A stretch of DNA of 64,000 nucleotides, taken from positions 186,001-250,000 of the forward strand of contig JAEWIF010000004.1 in the NCBI GenBank assembly GCA_023387335.1, given 5' to 3'. The number at the start of each line of letters is the position of its first letter. Within the stretch, counting starts at the first letter, position 1. Origin of the DNA: Pseudomonadota bacterium. Its GTDB lineage: Bacteria; Pseudomonadota; Gammaproteobacteria; Burkholderiales; Burkholderiaceae_C. Both the position numbers and the translations under genes were made by a program. The notes beneath the pieces were generated by a model. It searched no databases and was not told the DNA's origin. It saw only the letters and a program-made list of their open reading frames with translations. This document shows, piece by piece, positions 44,490 to 54,475 of this stretch.

Positions 44490-47219
44490 GTGGGCAGATC
44501 TTCATCGGCAAGGCGCCGCCGGTTCTGGCGGGCAGACTGGTTCGTCGGAGCCGTCATCGTCGCCGCCGTGTTCGTGCTCTGGAAGTCCACCGACCTGTTC
44601 GAGTCGCTGGAGCGGCGCTTCTACGACGTCGCCAGCACGCAGAGCGCGCGCCAGCCGTCCGACCGCATCGCGGTCATCGCCATCGACGACACGAGCATCG
44701 CCAACATCGGCCGCTGGCCCTGGGCGCGCGACGTGCACGCGGAGCTGATCGACAAGCTGGCCGCGGCCAAGGCCAAGACCATCGCCTACAACGCGTTCTT
44801 CTTCGAACCGCAGACCGACCGCGGCCTGCTCTTCATCCGCAAGATCAAGGAAGCGCTCGGCGCCAACGACAACGGCGCCGTCGGCGCACTGCTGGCCGAG
44901 GCCGAGCAGTCGCTGGACAGCGACGGCAAGCTGGCCGCCAGCATGGCCAAGGCCGGCAACGTGCTGCTGCCCTCGGCGTTCGTGTTGGGCGAGCCGGTGG
45001 GGCGGGCCGACCGTGAACTGCCGGCCGAAGTCGCCAGGTCCACTGTCGACGAGAAAAACGGATTCGCCCTGTCCGTCCTGCGCGGCCAGTACCCGCTGGA
45101 GGCCATCGGCCGCGCATCCGCGGGCATCGGCCACCTGAACGTCACCAACGATCCGGACGGCGCCGTGCGGGCCGATCCGCTGCTGGTCAACTACTACGGC
45201 CGGGGTGTGCCCTCCATGGCCTTGCTGGCCGCCGCCAGCAGCCTGAACCTTGGTCCCGCCGACATCCGCTCCGTGCCGGGCGAGGGAGTGCAGCTGGGCA
45301 AGCTGCGCATCCACACCGACGACGCGGCGCGCATCCTGCCGCAGTTCTACCGGGCGCGCGACGGCAAGGCGGCCTTCCCGGTCGACTCGTTCTACGACGT
45401 GCTGAGCGGCAAGATCCCGGCCAGCAAGTACGCCGACAAGATCGTCCTCATCGGCCCCACGGCCCAGGGCGTCGGCACCAGCTTCCCGGTGCCCGGCTAT
45501 GCGGCGCTCAGCCCGGCCGAGATGATGGCCCACGTGGTCTCCAACATCCTGGGCGAGCACTTCATCGTCGAGCCTTCGTGGGGTGGGCTGGCGGCGTTCG
45601 GCGCATTCCTGTTCGTGGCCGGGTACCTGATCGCGGTGCTGCCGCGACTGTCGGCCGGCGCCGGCGCGGCGGCCACGGGCGCACTGTTGCTGGCGCTGCT
45701 GCTCACGGAGTTCTTCCTGCTGTCGTCGGGCGGCACCTGGCTGCGGCTGGTACTGCCGGCGGTGCTGCTCCTCATCGGACATGCGGCGCTCACCACCAAG
45801 CGATTCCTCGTCACCGAGGCCGGCAAGGTGAAAGCCGATGAAGAGTCCGCCGAGACCAACCGCATGATGGGCTTGGCGCTGCAGGGCCAGGGGCAGCTGG
45901 ACATGGCGTTCGACCGCTTCCGCCGCGTGCCCCTGGGCGATGCGCTGATGGACAACCTGCACAACCTGGCGCTGGACTTCGAGCGCAAGCGCCAGTTCAA
46001 CAAGGCGCAGGCCGTGTACGAGTACATGGCGGGCTACAACGCCAATTACCGTGATCTTCAGTCCAAGCTGAATCGCGCCCGCAACCTCTCGGAGACCGTG
46101 ATCCTGGGCGGCGGCTCCGGCCATCCGGGCGGCACCCTGCTGCTGGACGGCGGCGCGGTGGAAAAGCCGATGCTGGGCCGCTACCAGGTCGAGAAGGAAC
46201 TGGGCAAGGGCGCGATGGGCGTGGTCTACATGGGCAAGGATCCCAAGATCGGCCGCGTGGTCGCCATCAAGACGATGGCGCTGTCCGAGGAGTTCGAGGG
46301 CGAGGAGCTCAAGGACGCGCGCGAGCGCTTCTTCCGCGAGGCCGAGACTGCGGGCCGCCTTCAGCACCAGAACATCGTCACCATCTTCGACGCGGGCGAG
46401 GAACACGACCTGGCCTACATCGCGATGGAGTTCCTGCGCGGCCGGGACCTCGCGGAGTTCTGCAAGCCGGGCCACCTGCTGCCGGTGCCGAACGTGCTGT
46501 CCATCGTCGCCCGCGTAGCCGAGGCCTTGGCCTACGCCCATCGGCAGAACGTGGTCCATCGCGACATCAAGCCGGCCAACATCATGTACGAGCCGGCGTC
46601 GGACACGGTCAAGGTCACCGACTTCGGCATCGCGCGCATCACCGATTCCAGCAAGACCAAGACCGGCCTGGTGCTGGGCACGCCGAGCTTCATGTCGCCC
46701 GAGCAGATCGCCGGCAAGAAGGTCGACGGCCGCTCGGACCTGTACTCGCTGGGCGTGATGCTGTTCCAGATGCTCACCGGCGTTCTGCCCTTCCGCGGCG
46801 ATTCGATGGCCGAGCTGATGTTCAAGATCGCCAACGAAGAGGCGCCCGACGTGCGTGCCATCCGCCGCGAACTGCCCGAGCCGGTGGCCCGGCTGGTCGC
46901 CGTTGCTTTGGCCAAGAAGCCGGACACCCGGTTCCAGGACGGCGACCGGTTCGCCGCCGACCTTCGCGGCCTCATGGCCGGGCTGCCGGCCGCTGCGGCC
47001 GGGGAAGATCCGGAAAAGACCGTCGCGATGACGCTGGCCTTGGCCGCCCAGGCCCAGGCCGAAGCCGAGAAGACGCTGGTTCTGGCCGCGACCGGCGGCC
47101 AGTCCGGCGCGGGCTATGATGCGGCGCGCCCGCAGACGGGTGGCGGGTCCATCGACGAATTTGCCAAGACCGCGGTATTCAACAAGCCTGATGTCTCCAG
47201 GACCGACCCCGAGGCATGA
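44490..47219 (+). CDS. CHASE2-sensor Ser/Thr protein kinase
   Basis: A 909-residue membrane kinase. A transmembrane helix (about 12-28) leads to an extracytoplasmic CHASE2 sensor (about 35-345), three helices (about 361-440) and two TPR-like helices. The Hanks-type kinase domain runs about 560-830: GKGAMGVVYMGKD, VAIKTM, HRDIKPANIMY, DFGIARI and GTPSFMSPEQIAGK. All catalytic residues are present. The tail is low-complexity. Start GTG 44490 follows AAGGGG. It heads a run with phosphatase, FHA and cyclase genes; the signal sensed is unknown. Confidence 0.93.
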   Translation: MGRSSSARRRRFWRADWFVGAVIVAAVFVLWKSTDLFESLERRFYDVASTQSARQPSDRIAVIAIDDTSIANIGRWPWARDVHAELIDKLAAAKAKTIAYNAFFFEPQTDRGLLFIRKIKEALGANDNGAVGALLAEAEQSLDSDGKLAASMAKAGNVLLPSAFVLGEPVGRADRELPAEVARSTVDEKNGFALSVLRGQYPLEAIGRASAGIGHLNVTNDPDGAVRADPLLVNYYGRGVPSMALLAAASSLNLGPADIRSVPGEGVQLGKLRIHTDDAARILPQFYRARDGKAAFPVDSFYDVLSGKIPASKYADKIVLIGPTAQGVGTSFPVPGYAALSPAEMMAHVVSNILGEHFIVEPSWGGLAAFGAFLFVAGYLIAVLPRLSAGAGAAATGALLLALLLTEFFLLSSGGTWLRLVLPAVLLLIGHAALTTKRFLVTEAGKVKADEESAETNRMMGLALQGQGQLDMAFDRFRRVPLGDALMDNLHNLALDFERKRQFNKAQAVYEYMAGYNANYRDLQSKLNRARNLSETVILGGGSGHPGGTLLLDGGAVEKPMLGRYQVEKELGKGAMGVVYMGKDPKIGRVVAIKTMALSEEFEGEELKDARERFFREAETAGRLQHQNIVTIFDAGEEHDLAYIAMEFLRGRDLAEFCKPGHLLPVPNVLSIVARVAEALAYAHRQNVVHRDIKPANIMYEPASDTVKVTDFGIARITDSSKTKTGLVLGTPSFMSPEQIAGKKVDGRSDLYSLGVMLFQMLTGVLPFRGDSMAELMFKIANEEAPDVRAIRRELPEPVARLVAVALAKKPDTRFQDGDRFAADLRGLMAGLPAAAAGEDPEKTVAMTLALAAQAQAEAEKTLVLAATGGQSGAGYDAARPQTGGGSIDEFAKTAVFNKPDVSRTDPEA

Positions 47220-47229
47220 GCGGCCAGAC

Positions 47230-48015
47230 ATGAATTACGAGTTCAGCATCCGTACCGATCCCGGCCTCGCCCGCGAGAACAACGAGGACTCCGTCACCGT
47301 CGACGAGCCCACGCGCCTGGCCATCCTCGCCGACGGCATGGGGGGCTACAACGCCGGCGAGATCGCCAGCGGCATGGCCACCACCTTCATCAAGTCCGAG
47401 CTGGGGCGCTGGCTCGCGCAGGCCGGCCGTCACGCCAACGCCAAGGAAGTCCGGCGGGCGATGGAGATCTGCGTCGACAATGCCAACCGCTCCATCTTCA
47501 ACGCCGCCAACTCCAATCCGCAGTATTCCGGCATGGGCACCACGCTGGTGGTCGGCGTCTTCCAGGACGGCCGGCTGCTTCTGGGGCACATCGGAGACTC
47601 CCGCTGCTACCGACTGCGCGGCAGCGAGCTGGCGCAGATCACCAAGGACCATTCGCTGCTGCAGGAGCAGATGGACGCCGGGCTCATCACGCCCGAGCAG
47701 GCCGCGGTGTCCACCAACAAGAATCTCGTCACGCGCGCCCTGGGCGTCGAAGACGCGGTGCTGCTGGACGTCAACGAGCATCGCGTGGAGCCCGGCGACA
47801 TCTACCTCATGTGCTCCGACGGCCTGTCGGACATGCTGGACGATCCCGGCATCGCCCGGATTCTGGCGGGGGACGTCACCTTGGAGGAAAAAGCGGTGCA
47901 GCTGGTCGATGCGGCGAATGCGAACGGAGGGCGCGACAACATCTCGGTGATGCTGGCCCAGGCCGATTCCGGCGCAAAAAAGAAGGGCTTGATTTCCAGA
48001 TTGCTGGGAAAATAG
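47230..48015 (+). CDS. PP2C-family Ser/Thr protein phosphatase
   Basis: A 261-residue metal-dependent phosphatase of PP2C/Stp type. Signature blocks: ARENNEDSV, ILADGMGGYNAGE, GDSRCYRLRG, CSDGLSDML and GGRDNISVML. It lies 10 bases after the kinase gene and is expected to reverse that kinase's phosphorylations. The tail is lysine-rich (AKKKG). Confidence 0.95.
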   Translation: MNYEFSIRTDPGLARENNEDSVTVDEPTRLAILADGMGGYNAGEIASGMATTFIKSELGRWLAQAGRHANAKEVRRAMEICVDNANRSIFNAANSNPQYSGMGTTLVVGVFQDGRLLLGHIGDSRCYRLRGSELAQITKDHSLLQEQMDAGLITPEQAAVSTNKNLVTRALGVEDAVLLDVNEHRVEPGDIYLMCSDGLSDMLDDPGIARILAGDVTLEEKAVQLVDAANANGGRDNISVMLAQADSGAKKKGLISRLLGK

Positions 48016-48063
48016 CTCTTCAGTGTTGAATCGCCGGCAGAGATATAGAACAGGAGTGGGGCT

Positions 48064-48732
48064 ATGCCGAAAATGATCGTCTCGATCGACGGTGTCGTCA
48101 TCAAGGAAGTCCAGCTGACGAAAGATCGCACGACGCTGGGCCGGCGTCCCTACAACGACATCGTCATCGACAACCTGGCGGTGAGCGGCGAGCACGCCGT
48201 GCTGCAGATGGCCGGCACCGAGGTCCACCTGGAAGACCTCAACAGCACCAACGGAACGTACGTCAACGGCAAAGCCGTGAAGAAGCAGTTGTTGCAGAAC
48301 AACGACACGGTCGAGATCGGCAAGTACAAGATCAAGTACATCAACGAGGTCCCGGGCGCCACCTTCGACAAGACGGTGATCATGAAGCCGGGCATGGTGC
48401 CTCCGCCCGCCGACGCCGGCGCAGCAGCGCCTGCCGCGGCGGCCGGGGCGGCCCCGGCCGAGCTGGGTCACGTGAAGGGCGCCATCAAAGTCCTGTCCGG
48501 CGCTGCCGCCGGCCGCGAGGTTCCGCTGGTCAAGGTCGTCACGACCATCGGCAAACCCGGCGTGGCCGTGGCCGCCATCACCAAGCGTCCCCACGGCTTC
48601 GTCGTGGCGCACGTGGACGGTGGCAACAAGCCCACGCTCAACGGTTCGCCCATCGGGCCGGAGCCGGTCACGCTCAAGAGCGGCGACCTGCTGGAACTCG
48701 CCGGAACCCAGATGCAGTTCGTGCAGGGCTGA
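48064..48732 (+). CDS. FHA-domain protein
   Basis: A 222-residue protein with an N-terminal forkhead-associated domain (about 20-95). It keeps the phosphothreonine-binding residues (LGRRPYNDIV, VSGEHAVLQM, LNSTNGTYVNG). An Ala/Pro linker (about 118-140) leads to a second, degenerate FHA-like fold (TTIGKPGVAVAAITKRPHG) lacking them. A threonine-rich TFDKTVIM segment after the first domain could be a kinase target. It probably reads out the upstream kinase. Confidence 0.92.
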   Translation: MPKMIVSIDGVVIKEVQLTKDRTTLGRRPYNDIVIDNLAVSGEHAVLQMAGTEVHLEDLNSTNGTYVNGKAVKKQLLQNNDTVEIGKYKIKYINEVPGATFDKTVIMKPGMVPPPADAGAAAPAAAAGAAPAELGHVKGAIKVLSGAAAGREVPLVKVVTTIGKPGVAVAAITKRPHGFVVAHVDGGNKPTLNGSPIGPEPVTLKSGDLLELAGTQMQFVQG

Positions 48733-48780
48733 CGCCCCGGCGCGGCGTTCCAGAGAGACGTCAGCGAGGTTCCGGGCGGG

Positions 48781-51030
48781 ATGGGCACGCTTGCCAGACA
48801 CTGGACCCGAATCGCGGTCACCCTTCTCCCGTTGATCGTCGCCCTGCTGCATGCCAGCGGGGCGATGCCGCTGGGTTTCCTGCAGCGTCTCGACGACGTC
48901 CTGTACGACGCGCGTTTGCGCGCCACCATGCCGCGCACGCTGGACGAGCGCATCGTCATCGTCGACATCGACGAGAAGAGCCTGGCGGAGATCGGTCGCT
49001 GGCCGTGGGGCCGCAACCGCCTGGCCCAGCTGGCCGACGAGCTGTTCGCGCGCCAGCAGGTCAGCGTCGTGGGCTTCGACGTCGTGTTCGCCGAGCCGGA
49101 CGAGAGCTCCGGCCTCAAGCGCCTGCGCCAGCTCGCCGAGACTGAACTCAAGGACCAGCCCGGCTTCGCCAGCCGTGTCGACCAGCTCGGCGCCAGCCTC
49201 GACTACGACGCGGTCTTCGCGCGATCGCTCAAGGACAAGCCAGTGGTCCTCGGCTACTACTTCAGCAGCGACCGCGGCGGTGGCAAAACGGGCGTACTGC
49301 CGGCCCCCGTGATCCGTCGCCAGGACCTCGATGGCCGCCCCATCCGCCTGACCAGCTGGAACGGCTATGCGGCCAACATCCAGCAGATCGCGCGCGCGGC
49401 GCCGGTGGCCGGCTTCTTCAATCCCATCATCGACATCGACGGCGTGGTGCGCTCGGTACCGCTGATCGCCGAGTTCGGCGAGGGCTACTACGAATCGCTG
49501 CCCCTGGCGATGTTCCGCCAGCTCGTGGGCCAGCCCAGCGTCGAAGCCGGGTTTCCACGCGAAGGCGTGCTCTCACGCGGCTACCAGGGCCTGGAGAGCG
49601 TGGTGCTTCGGCTCGGTCAGAAGTCGCTCGCTATCCCAGTGGACGATCGCGTGGCGGCGCTCGTGCCCTTCCGGGGGCCGGGCGGTGTGCAAGGCGGTTC
49701 GTTCCGCTACGTCTCCGCCGCCGACCTGATCACCCAGCGCCTCGCCCCGGGCAGCCTCAAGGGCAAGATCATCCTCGTCGGCACCACCGCGCCCGGGCTG
49801 CAGGACCTGCGCTCCACGCCCATGGGAGAGACCTATCCTGGCGTGGAGACGCACGCCAACATGATCTCGGGCCTGCTGGACGGACGCCTGGCGGTCAAGC
49901 CGGATTACGCGATCGGCTACGACGTTGTTGTGCTGTTGCTGGCGGGCGTAGCGCTGGCACTGACCCTGCCCTTGATCTCCGCGCCCAAGGCGGTGATGGT
50001 GAGCGTCGGCGTACTGGCTTCCGTCGTCGGCCTGAACTTCTGGCTTTTCCTGGGCGCCGGCCTGGTCATGCCGCTTGCCGCCGCGCTCGCCATGGTCTTG
50101 ACGGCCTTCGCGCTGAACATGAGCTACGGCTACTTCATCGAAAGCCGGTCCAAGCGCGAACTGGCCAACCTGTTCGGCACCTACGTTCCGCCGGAACTGG
50201 TGGACGAGATGGTCAAGGACCCGGACAGCTACAGCATGAAGGCCCTCAACAAGGAGCTGACGGTGATGTTCTGCGACATGCGGGGCTTCACCAAGATGTC
50301 CGAGCGGATGGAGCCTGTGCAGTTGCAGGAACTGCTCAACTCCGTCTTCAACCGGTTGACGGACATCATCCGATCTCACCGCGGCACTATCGACAAGTAC
50401 ATGGGCGACTGCGTCATGGCCTTCTGGGGCGCGCCGGTCGAGACCGCGGACCATGCCGAACTGGGCGTGCGCAGCGCCATGGAGATGGCTCAGGAGGTGC
50501 GCGCGATCAATGAGGAACATCGCGCCAAGGGCCTGCCCGAGATCGGCGTCGGAGTCGGTCTGAACACCGGGATGATGTGCGTCGGCGACATGGGCTCACA
50601 GGTGCGTCGCAGCTACACGGTGATCGGCGACTCGGTCAACCTGGGGTCGCGACTGGAAGGCCTGTCCAAGGCGTACGGTGTCGAGATCGTGGTCAGCGAG
50701 TCCACCCGGAAACTGGCGCCCGCCTTCGCCTGGCAAGAGCTGGATCGGGTGCGGGTGAAGGGCAAGGACCAAGCCGTCGCGATCTTCACGCCCATCGCAC
50801 CGGCGGACCAGCTCGAACCGGCGCGCGCCGAGGAACTGAAAACCTGGAACGGTTTCCTCAAGGCCTACCGCGAGCAGGACTGGGACCGCTGCGATCTCAT
50901 GCTCCTGAACCTGCAGCGGATGAATCCCAAAAAATACCTTTACGAGTTGTATCAGGAGCGGGTAGCCTCGATGAGGTTGCTCCCCTTCGATCCGGAGTGG
51001 GACGGCGCTACCAACTTCGAGAACAAATGA
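48781..51030 (+). CDS. CHASE2-sensor adenylate cyclase
   Basis: A 749-residue membrane cyclase. An N-terminal helix precedes a CHASE2 domain (about 35-360), three transmembrane helices (about 380-455) and a class III cyclase domain (about 490-680). The domain has VMFCDMRGFTKMS, TIDKYMGDCVMAFWG and YTVIGDSVNLGSRLEG. Lys plus Thr in the purine-selecting positions is the pattern of many bacterial adenylate cyclases. The sensor type matches that of the kinase four genes upstream. Confidence 0.92.
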   Translation: MGTLARHWTRIAVTLLPLIVALLHASGAMPLGFLQRLDDVLYDARLRATMPRTLDERIVIVDIDEKSLAEIGRWPWGRNRLAQLADELFARQQVSVVGFDVVFAEPDESSGLKRLRQLAETELKDQPGFASRVDQLGASLDYDAVFARSLKDKPVVLGYYFSSDRGGGKTGVLPAPVIRRQDLDGRPIRLTSWNGYAANIQQIARAAPVAGFFNPIIDIDGVVRSVPLIAEFGEGYYESLPLAMFRQLVGQPSVEAGFPREGVLSRGYQGLESVVLRLGQKSLAIPVDDRVAALVPFRGPGGVQGGSFRYVSAADLITQRLAPGSLKGKIILVGTTAPGLQDLRSTPMGETYPGVETHANMISGLLDGRLAVKPDYAIGYDVVVLLLAGVALALTLPLISAPKAVMVSVGVLASVVGLNFWLFLGAGLVMPLAAALAMVLTAFALNMSYGYFIESRSKRELANLFGTYVPPELVDEMVKDPDSYSMKALNKELTVMFCDMRGFTKMSERMEPVQLQELLNSVFNRLTDIIRSHRGTIDKYMGDCVMAFWGAPVETADHAELGVRSAMEMAQEVRAINEEHRAKGLPEIGVGVGLNTGMMCVGDMGSQVRRSYTVIGDSVNLGSRLEGLSKAYGVEIVVSESTRKLAPAFAWQELDRVRVKGKDQAVAIFTPIAPADQLEPARAEELKTWNGFLKAYREQDWDRCDLMLLNLQRMNPKKYLYELYQERVASMRLLPFDPEWDGATNFENK

Positions 51031-51114
51031 GGACCGCCATGGCCCGCCCCTCCCGTCTACTCCCCGTGATTGCGCCGATGGTGCGCCACGGCTGCGACCG
51101 TCGGGGGAGCTGAC

Positions 51115-51906
51115 ATGCGCGTGAGGGTGCTGGGCTGTTCGGGAGCGATCGCCAAGGGGTGCCGCACCACATCGTTCCTCGTCGATCGCGACGTGCTGGT
51201 CGATGCCGGAACCGGCGTGGGCGACCTCACACTGGAGGAGATGGCCGGCATCGAGCACGTGCTGCTCACGCATTCGCACCTGGACCACATCGCGGCGCTG
51301 CCTTTGATGATCGACTCGATCGCCTCGCAGCTGACGCGCCCGATCTGCGTTCATGCATTGCCCGGCACCATCGCCGCGATCAAGGCCCACGTCTTCAACA
51401 ACGTCATCTGGCCGGACTTCAGCCGCATCCCCACGCCTGACAAGCCGTTCGTGACGCTGCACGAGATCCAGGTCGGCCAGGTGCTGGAGATCGGCGGCAA
51501 ACGCATCGAGGTGCTGCCGGCGGTGCACACCGTTCCGGCGGTCGGGTACGCCGTCTCGGCGGGCGGCGGCAGCTGGGTGTTCACCGGCGACACGGAGCGC
51601 AACCCGGCTTTCTGGCGGCGGGTGAACGCCATGAACGTGGCGGCGCTGGTGATCGAGACCGCTTTCAGCAATCGCGAGAAGGACCTCGCGCGCCGCAGCC
51701 TCCACCTGTCGCCGCATGCCCTGGCCGAAGAACTGGACTGCATCGACAAGGGCAAGACCTTCCCGATCTTCATCACGCACACCAAGCCGGCCGAGACCGA
51801 CTTGATCATGACCGAGATCCAGCGGTTCGATCAGACCCAGCCGTTCGGCCAGGATGTCTCCCACGACATTCGATACCTGCGTGCGGGCCAGGAGTTCGAG
51901 CTTTAG
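51115..51906 (+). CDS. MBL-fold protein, probable class II cyclic-nucleotide phosphodiesterase
   Basis: A 263-residue metallo-beta-lactamase-fold hydrolase. The metal motif THSHLDHIAALPL resembles the class II PDE signature HxHLDHxxG except Ala for Gly; VFTGDTERN and FITHTKPAE supply other ligands. It directly follows the adenylate cyclase gene, so cAMP hydrolysis is the most likely role (inference). Start ATG 51115 follows GGGGAG. Another MBL hydrolase function is possible. Confidence 0.8.
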   Translation: MRVRVLGCSGAIAKGCRTTSFLVDRDVLVDAGTGVGDLTLEEMAGIEHVLLTHSHLDHIAALPLMIDSIASQLTRPICVHALPGTIAAIKAHVFNNVIWPDFSRIPTPDKPFVTLHEIQVGQVLEIGGKRIEVLPAVHTVPAVGYAVSAGGGSWVFTGDTERNPAFWRRVNAMNVAALVIETAFSNREKDLARRSLHLSPHALAEELDCIDKGKTFPIFITHTKPAETDLIMTEIQRFDQTQPFGQDVSHDIRYLRAGQEFEL

Positions 51907-51942
51907 CCAGTTGCTTGCCGTCGGCAGGCCCAGGAGTTCCCC

Positions 51943-54348
51943 ATGAGCGCCGTCCTCAGACCAGAGCGGGATTCGCAGGCTTTCTTCGATTCCCAGCAGC
52001 TGCCGCCCGAAAAGCGCGGCGTCACTTTCGAAGCGCTGTTCTTCCGCCAGCTGCAGCTGGTGACCACCAAGATTCATGCGACGGAGAACGTCGACCAGAT
52101 CATGCTGGAGGTCAGCCAGGACATCTGCAAGCTGTTCAACGCCGACCGGCTCACGCTGTACGCCGTCAATGAAGACCGCACCGCCATCGTCTCCAAGGTC
52201 AAGACCGGCCTGAACGCCGCGAAGGACCTGAAGCTGCCGATCAGTACGCAGAGCATCGCGGGCTACGTGGCCTTCAGCAAGCAGATGGTGAACATCGCCG
52301 ACGTCTACGACGACGAGGCGCTCAAGCGCATCCATCCGACCCTGAGCTTCCTGAAGGAAGTGGACAAGCGCTCGGGCTACCGCACCAAGCAGATGCTGGT
52401 ACTGCCTGTCCTCGATGGCGACGTGCTGCACGGCGTCATCCAGGTGATCAACAACAAGAGTGACCAGCCGTTCGGCGACCTGGAAATCGAAGGCTCGGCG
52501 CAGTTGTGCCAGACGTTGGCGACGGCGATCCGCCAGCGCATGCAAAAGGAGCTGGAGAACCAGCGCCGACGCGCCACCAAATACGACGGCCTGCTCGCCG
52601 ACGGGGTGCTCACGCAGGCAGAGCTGCAGAAGTGCATCGGCAAGGCGCGGGAGGAAGGCCACCCGGTCGAGCACGTGCTGATGTCGGACTACCAGATTCG
52701 TCCGGCGCAGATCGGCCCTTCGCTGGCCCGGTTCTTCGGCGTGCCGTACGAGCCTTTCAGTGCGGGCCGCATCCGCTCCGAGCAGCTGCAAGGCCCGCTC
52801 AAGCGCGAGTTCGTCGAGGAGCAGGGCTGGATCCCGCTGGAGGAGTCGCCCGAAGGCCTGGTCGTCATGTGCATGGACCCGGAGGCGGTGCGCGGCTCGC
52901 GCATCGTGCCGCAGGTTTTCTCGCGGCATTCCAGGTTCTCGTATCGCGTCACCACCCAGACCGAGTTCCAGGAGACGCTGGCGCAGCTCTATGGCGCCGG
53001 CGCCGGCGAGTCGATCGACGAACTGCTGGCGGATCTCAACGCGCCGGTGGACGACGAAGGTGGCGAAGACAGCAGTCTGGAGTCCGCTGCCTCGGACAAC
53101 GAACTGGTCAAGTTCGTTAACAAGGTCATCATCGACGCCTACAACCAGCGCTGCTCGGACATCCACATCGAGCCGCTGCCGGGCAAAGGCAAGACCGGCA
53201 TCCGGTTCCGCATCGACGGCACGCTGGTGCCGTACATCGAAGTGCCCTCGCACTTCCGCCAGGCGATGGTTACGCGCCTGAAGATCATGTGCGACCTCGA
53301 CATCTCCGAGCGCCGCAAGCCGCAGGACGGCAAGATCAAGTTCAAGAAGTACGGCCCGCTGGACATCGAGCTGCGCGTGGCGACCATTCCTTCGGCCGGT
53401 GGCGTCGAGGACGTGGTGATGCGCATCTTGTCCGCCGGTGAACCCATCCCTCTCGACAAGCTGGGGCTGACGGCCGTCAACAAGGAGCGGCTGGAGAAGA
53501 CGGTCAGCAAGCCCTACGGACTGTTCTACGTGTGCGGGCCGACCGGTTCAGGCAAGACGACCACGCTGCACTCGATCCTGAAGTTCCTCAACACGCCGGA
53601 GACGAAGATCTGGACGGCCGAGGATCCGGTCGAAATCACGCAGAAGGGGTTGCGCCAGGTCCAGGTGAACAAGAAGGCGGGCATCGACTTCGCGCTGGTG
53701 ATGCGCGCTTTCCTGCGCGCCGATCCGGACATCATCATGGTCGGCGAATCGCGGGACAAGGAGACGGTGTCCATGGGCGTGGAGGCCTCGCTCACCGGTC
53801 ACCTGGTGTTCTCCACGCTGCATACCAACTCGGCGCCGGAGTCCATCATCCGCCTGCTGGACATGGGCATGGACCCGTTCAACTTCGCCGATGCCCTGCT
53901 CGGCATCCTGGCACAGCGCCTGGCCAAGCGCCTGTGCGACTGCAAGGAGCCTTACTTCCCTGAGCAGCACGAGATCAAGAGTTTCATCGCCGAGTATGCG
54001 GAGGACCTGCGGCACACCGCGCCTTGGAAGGCTGACTACGCATGCGAGGCCAAGAAGCTTTACGAGGGCTGGGTCAAGAATTACGGCGAAAGCGGCCGGC
54101 TCCGGTTCTACAAGGCCGTGGGGTGCGACAAGTGCAACAAGAGCGGCTACAAGGGCCGCGTGGGCTTGCACGAGCTCTTAGTGGGCGATGACGAGATGAA
54201 GAAGTTGATCCAGGAACGCGCTCGGGTCGCCGAACTGTTCGTCTCCGCCGTCGCGGCCGGCATGCGCACGCTGAAGATGGACGGGATGGAGAAGGTGATG
54301 ATGGGGGCGACGGATTTGAAACAGGTTCGGTCGGTGTGCATCAAGTAG
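51943..54348 (+). CDS. GAF-MshEN-PilB/GspE-type secretion ATPase
   Basis: An 801-residue fusion. A GAF domain (about 40-200, LFNADRLTLYAVNEDRT) precedes an MshEN/T2SSE N-terminal domain (about 215-350) and the assembly ATPase. The ATPase has Walker A GPTGSGKTTTL (about 531), Asp box TAEDPVEI, Walker B region DPDIIMVGESRDKE and the His box GHLVFSTLHTNSA. Two Cys pairs (CDCK, CDKC) form the zinc motif. It should power pilus extension or a type II-like system. The GAF domain is extra compared with ordinary PilB and may bind a cyclic nucleotide. No pilC or pilD is adjacent. Confidence 0.92.
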   Translation: MSAVLRPERDSQAFFDSQQLPPEKRGVTFEALFFRQLQLVTTKIHATENVDQIMLEVSQDICKLFNADRLTLYAVNEDRTAIVSKVKTGLNAAKDLKLPISTQSIAGYVAFSKQMVNIADVYDDEALKRIHPTLSFLKEVDKRSGYRTKQMLVLPVLDGDVLHGVIQVINNKSDQPFGDLEIEGSAQLCQTLATAIRQRMQKELENQRRRATKYDGLLADGVLTQAELQKCIGKAREEGHPVEHVLMSDYQIRPAQIGPSLARFFGVPYEPFSAGRIRSEQLQGPLKREFVEEQGWIPLEESPEGLVVMCMDPEAVRGSRIVPQVFSRHSRFSYRVTTQTEFQETLAQLYGAGAGESIDELLADLNAPVDDEGGEDSSLESAASDNELVKFVNKVIIDAYNQRCSDIHIEPLPGKGKTGIRFRIDGTLVPYIEVPSHFRQAMVTRLKIMCDLDISERRKPQDGKIKFKKYGPLDIELRVATIPSAGGVEDVVMRILSAGEPIPLDKLGLTAVNKERLEKTVSKPYGLFYVCGPTGSGKTTTLHSILKFLNTPETKIWTAEDPVEITQKGLRQVQVNKKAGIDFALVMRAFLRADPDIIMVGESRDKETVSMGVEASLTGHLVFSTLHTNSAPESIIRLLDMGMDPFNFADALLGILAQRLAKRLCDCKEPYFPEQHEIKSFIAEYAEDLRHTAPWKADYACEAKKLYEGWVKNYGESGRLRFYKAVGCDKCNKSGYKGRVGLHELLVGDDEMKKLIQERARVAELFVSAVAAGMRTLKMDGMEKVMMGATDLKQVRSVCIK

Positions 54349-54426
54349 CGACAGAAATTGTCACCGCGCAGACGCTTTCGTCACCGAAGAGTAGTTCAAA
54401 GGTTGTAAAAACTGCTGATTTCCCCC

Positions 54427-54442
54427 TGGCACAGCAGTTGCA
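54427..54442 (+). promoter_or_regulatory. Sigma-54 promoter of pilA
   Basis: TGGCAC-AGCAG-TTGCA is a perfect RpoN consensus 34 bases upstream of the pilin ATG. Type IV pilin genes are typically driven by RpoN with PilR. It lies after the ATPase stop, so pilA has its own strong promoter. Confidence 0.92.
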
Positions 54443-54475
54443 CAACAGCTGAGCTTCTTCACAAGGAGGTTTCCA

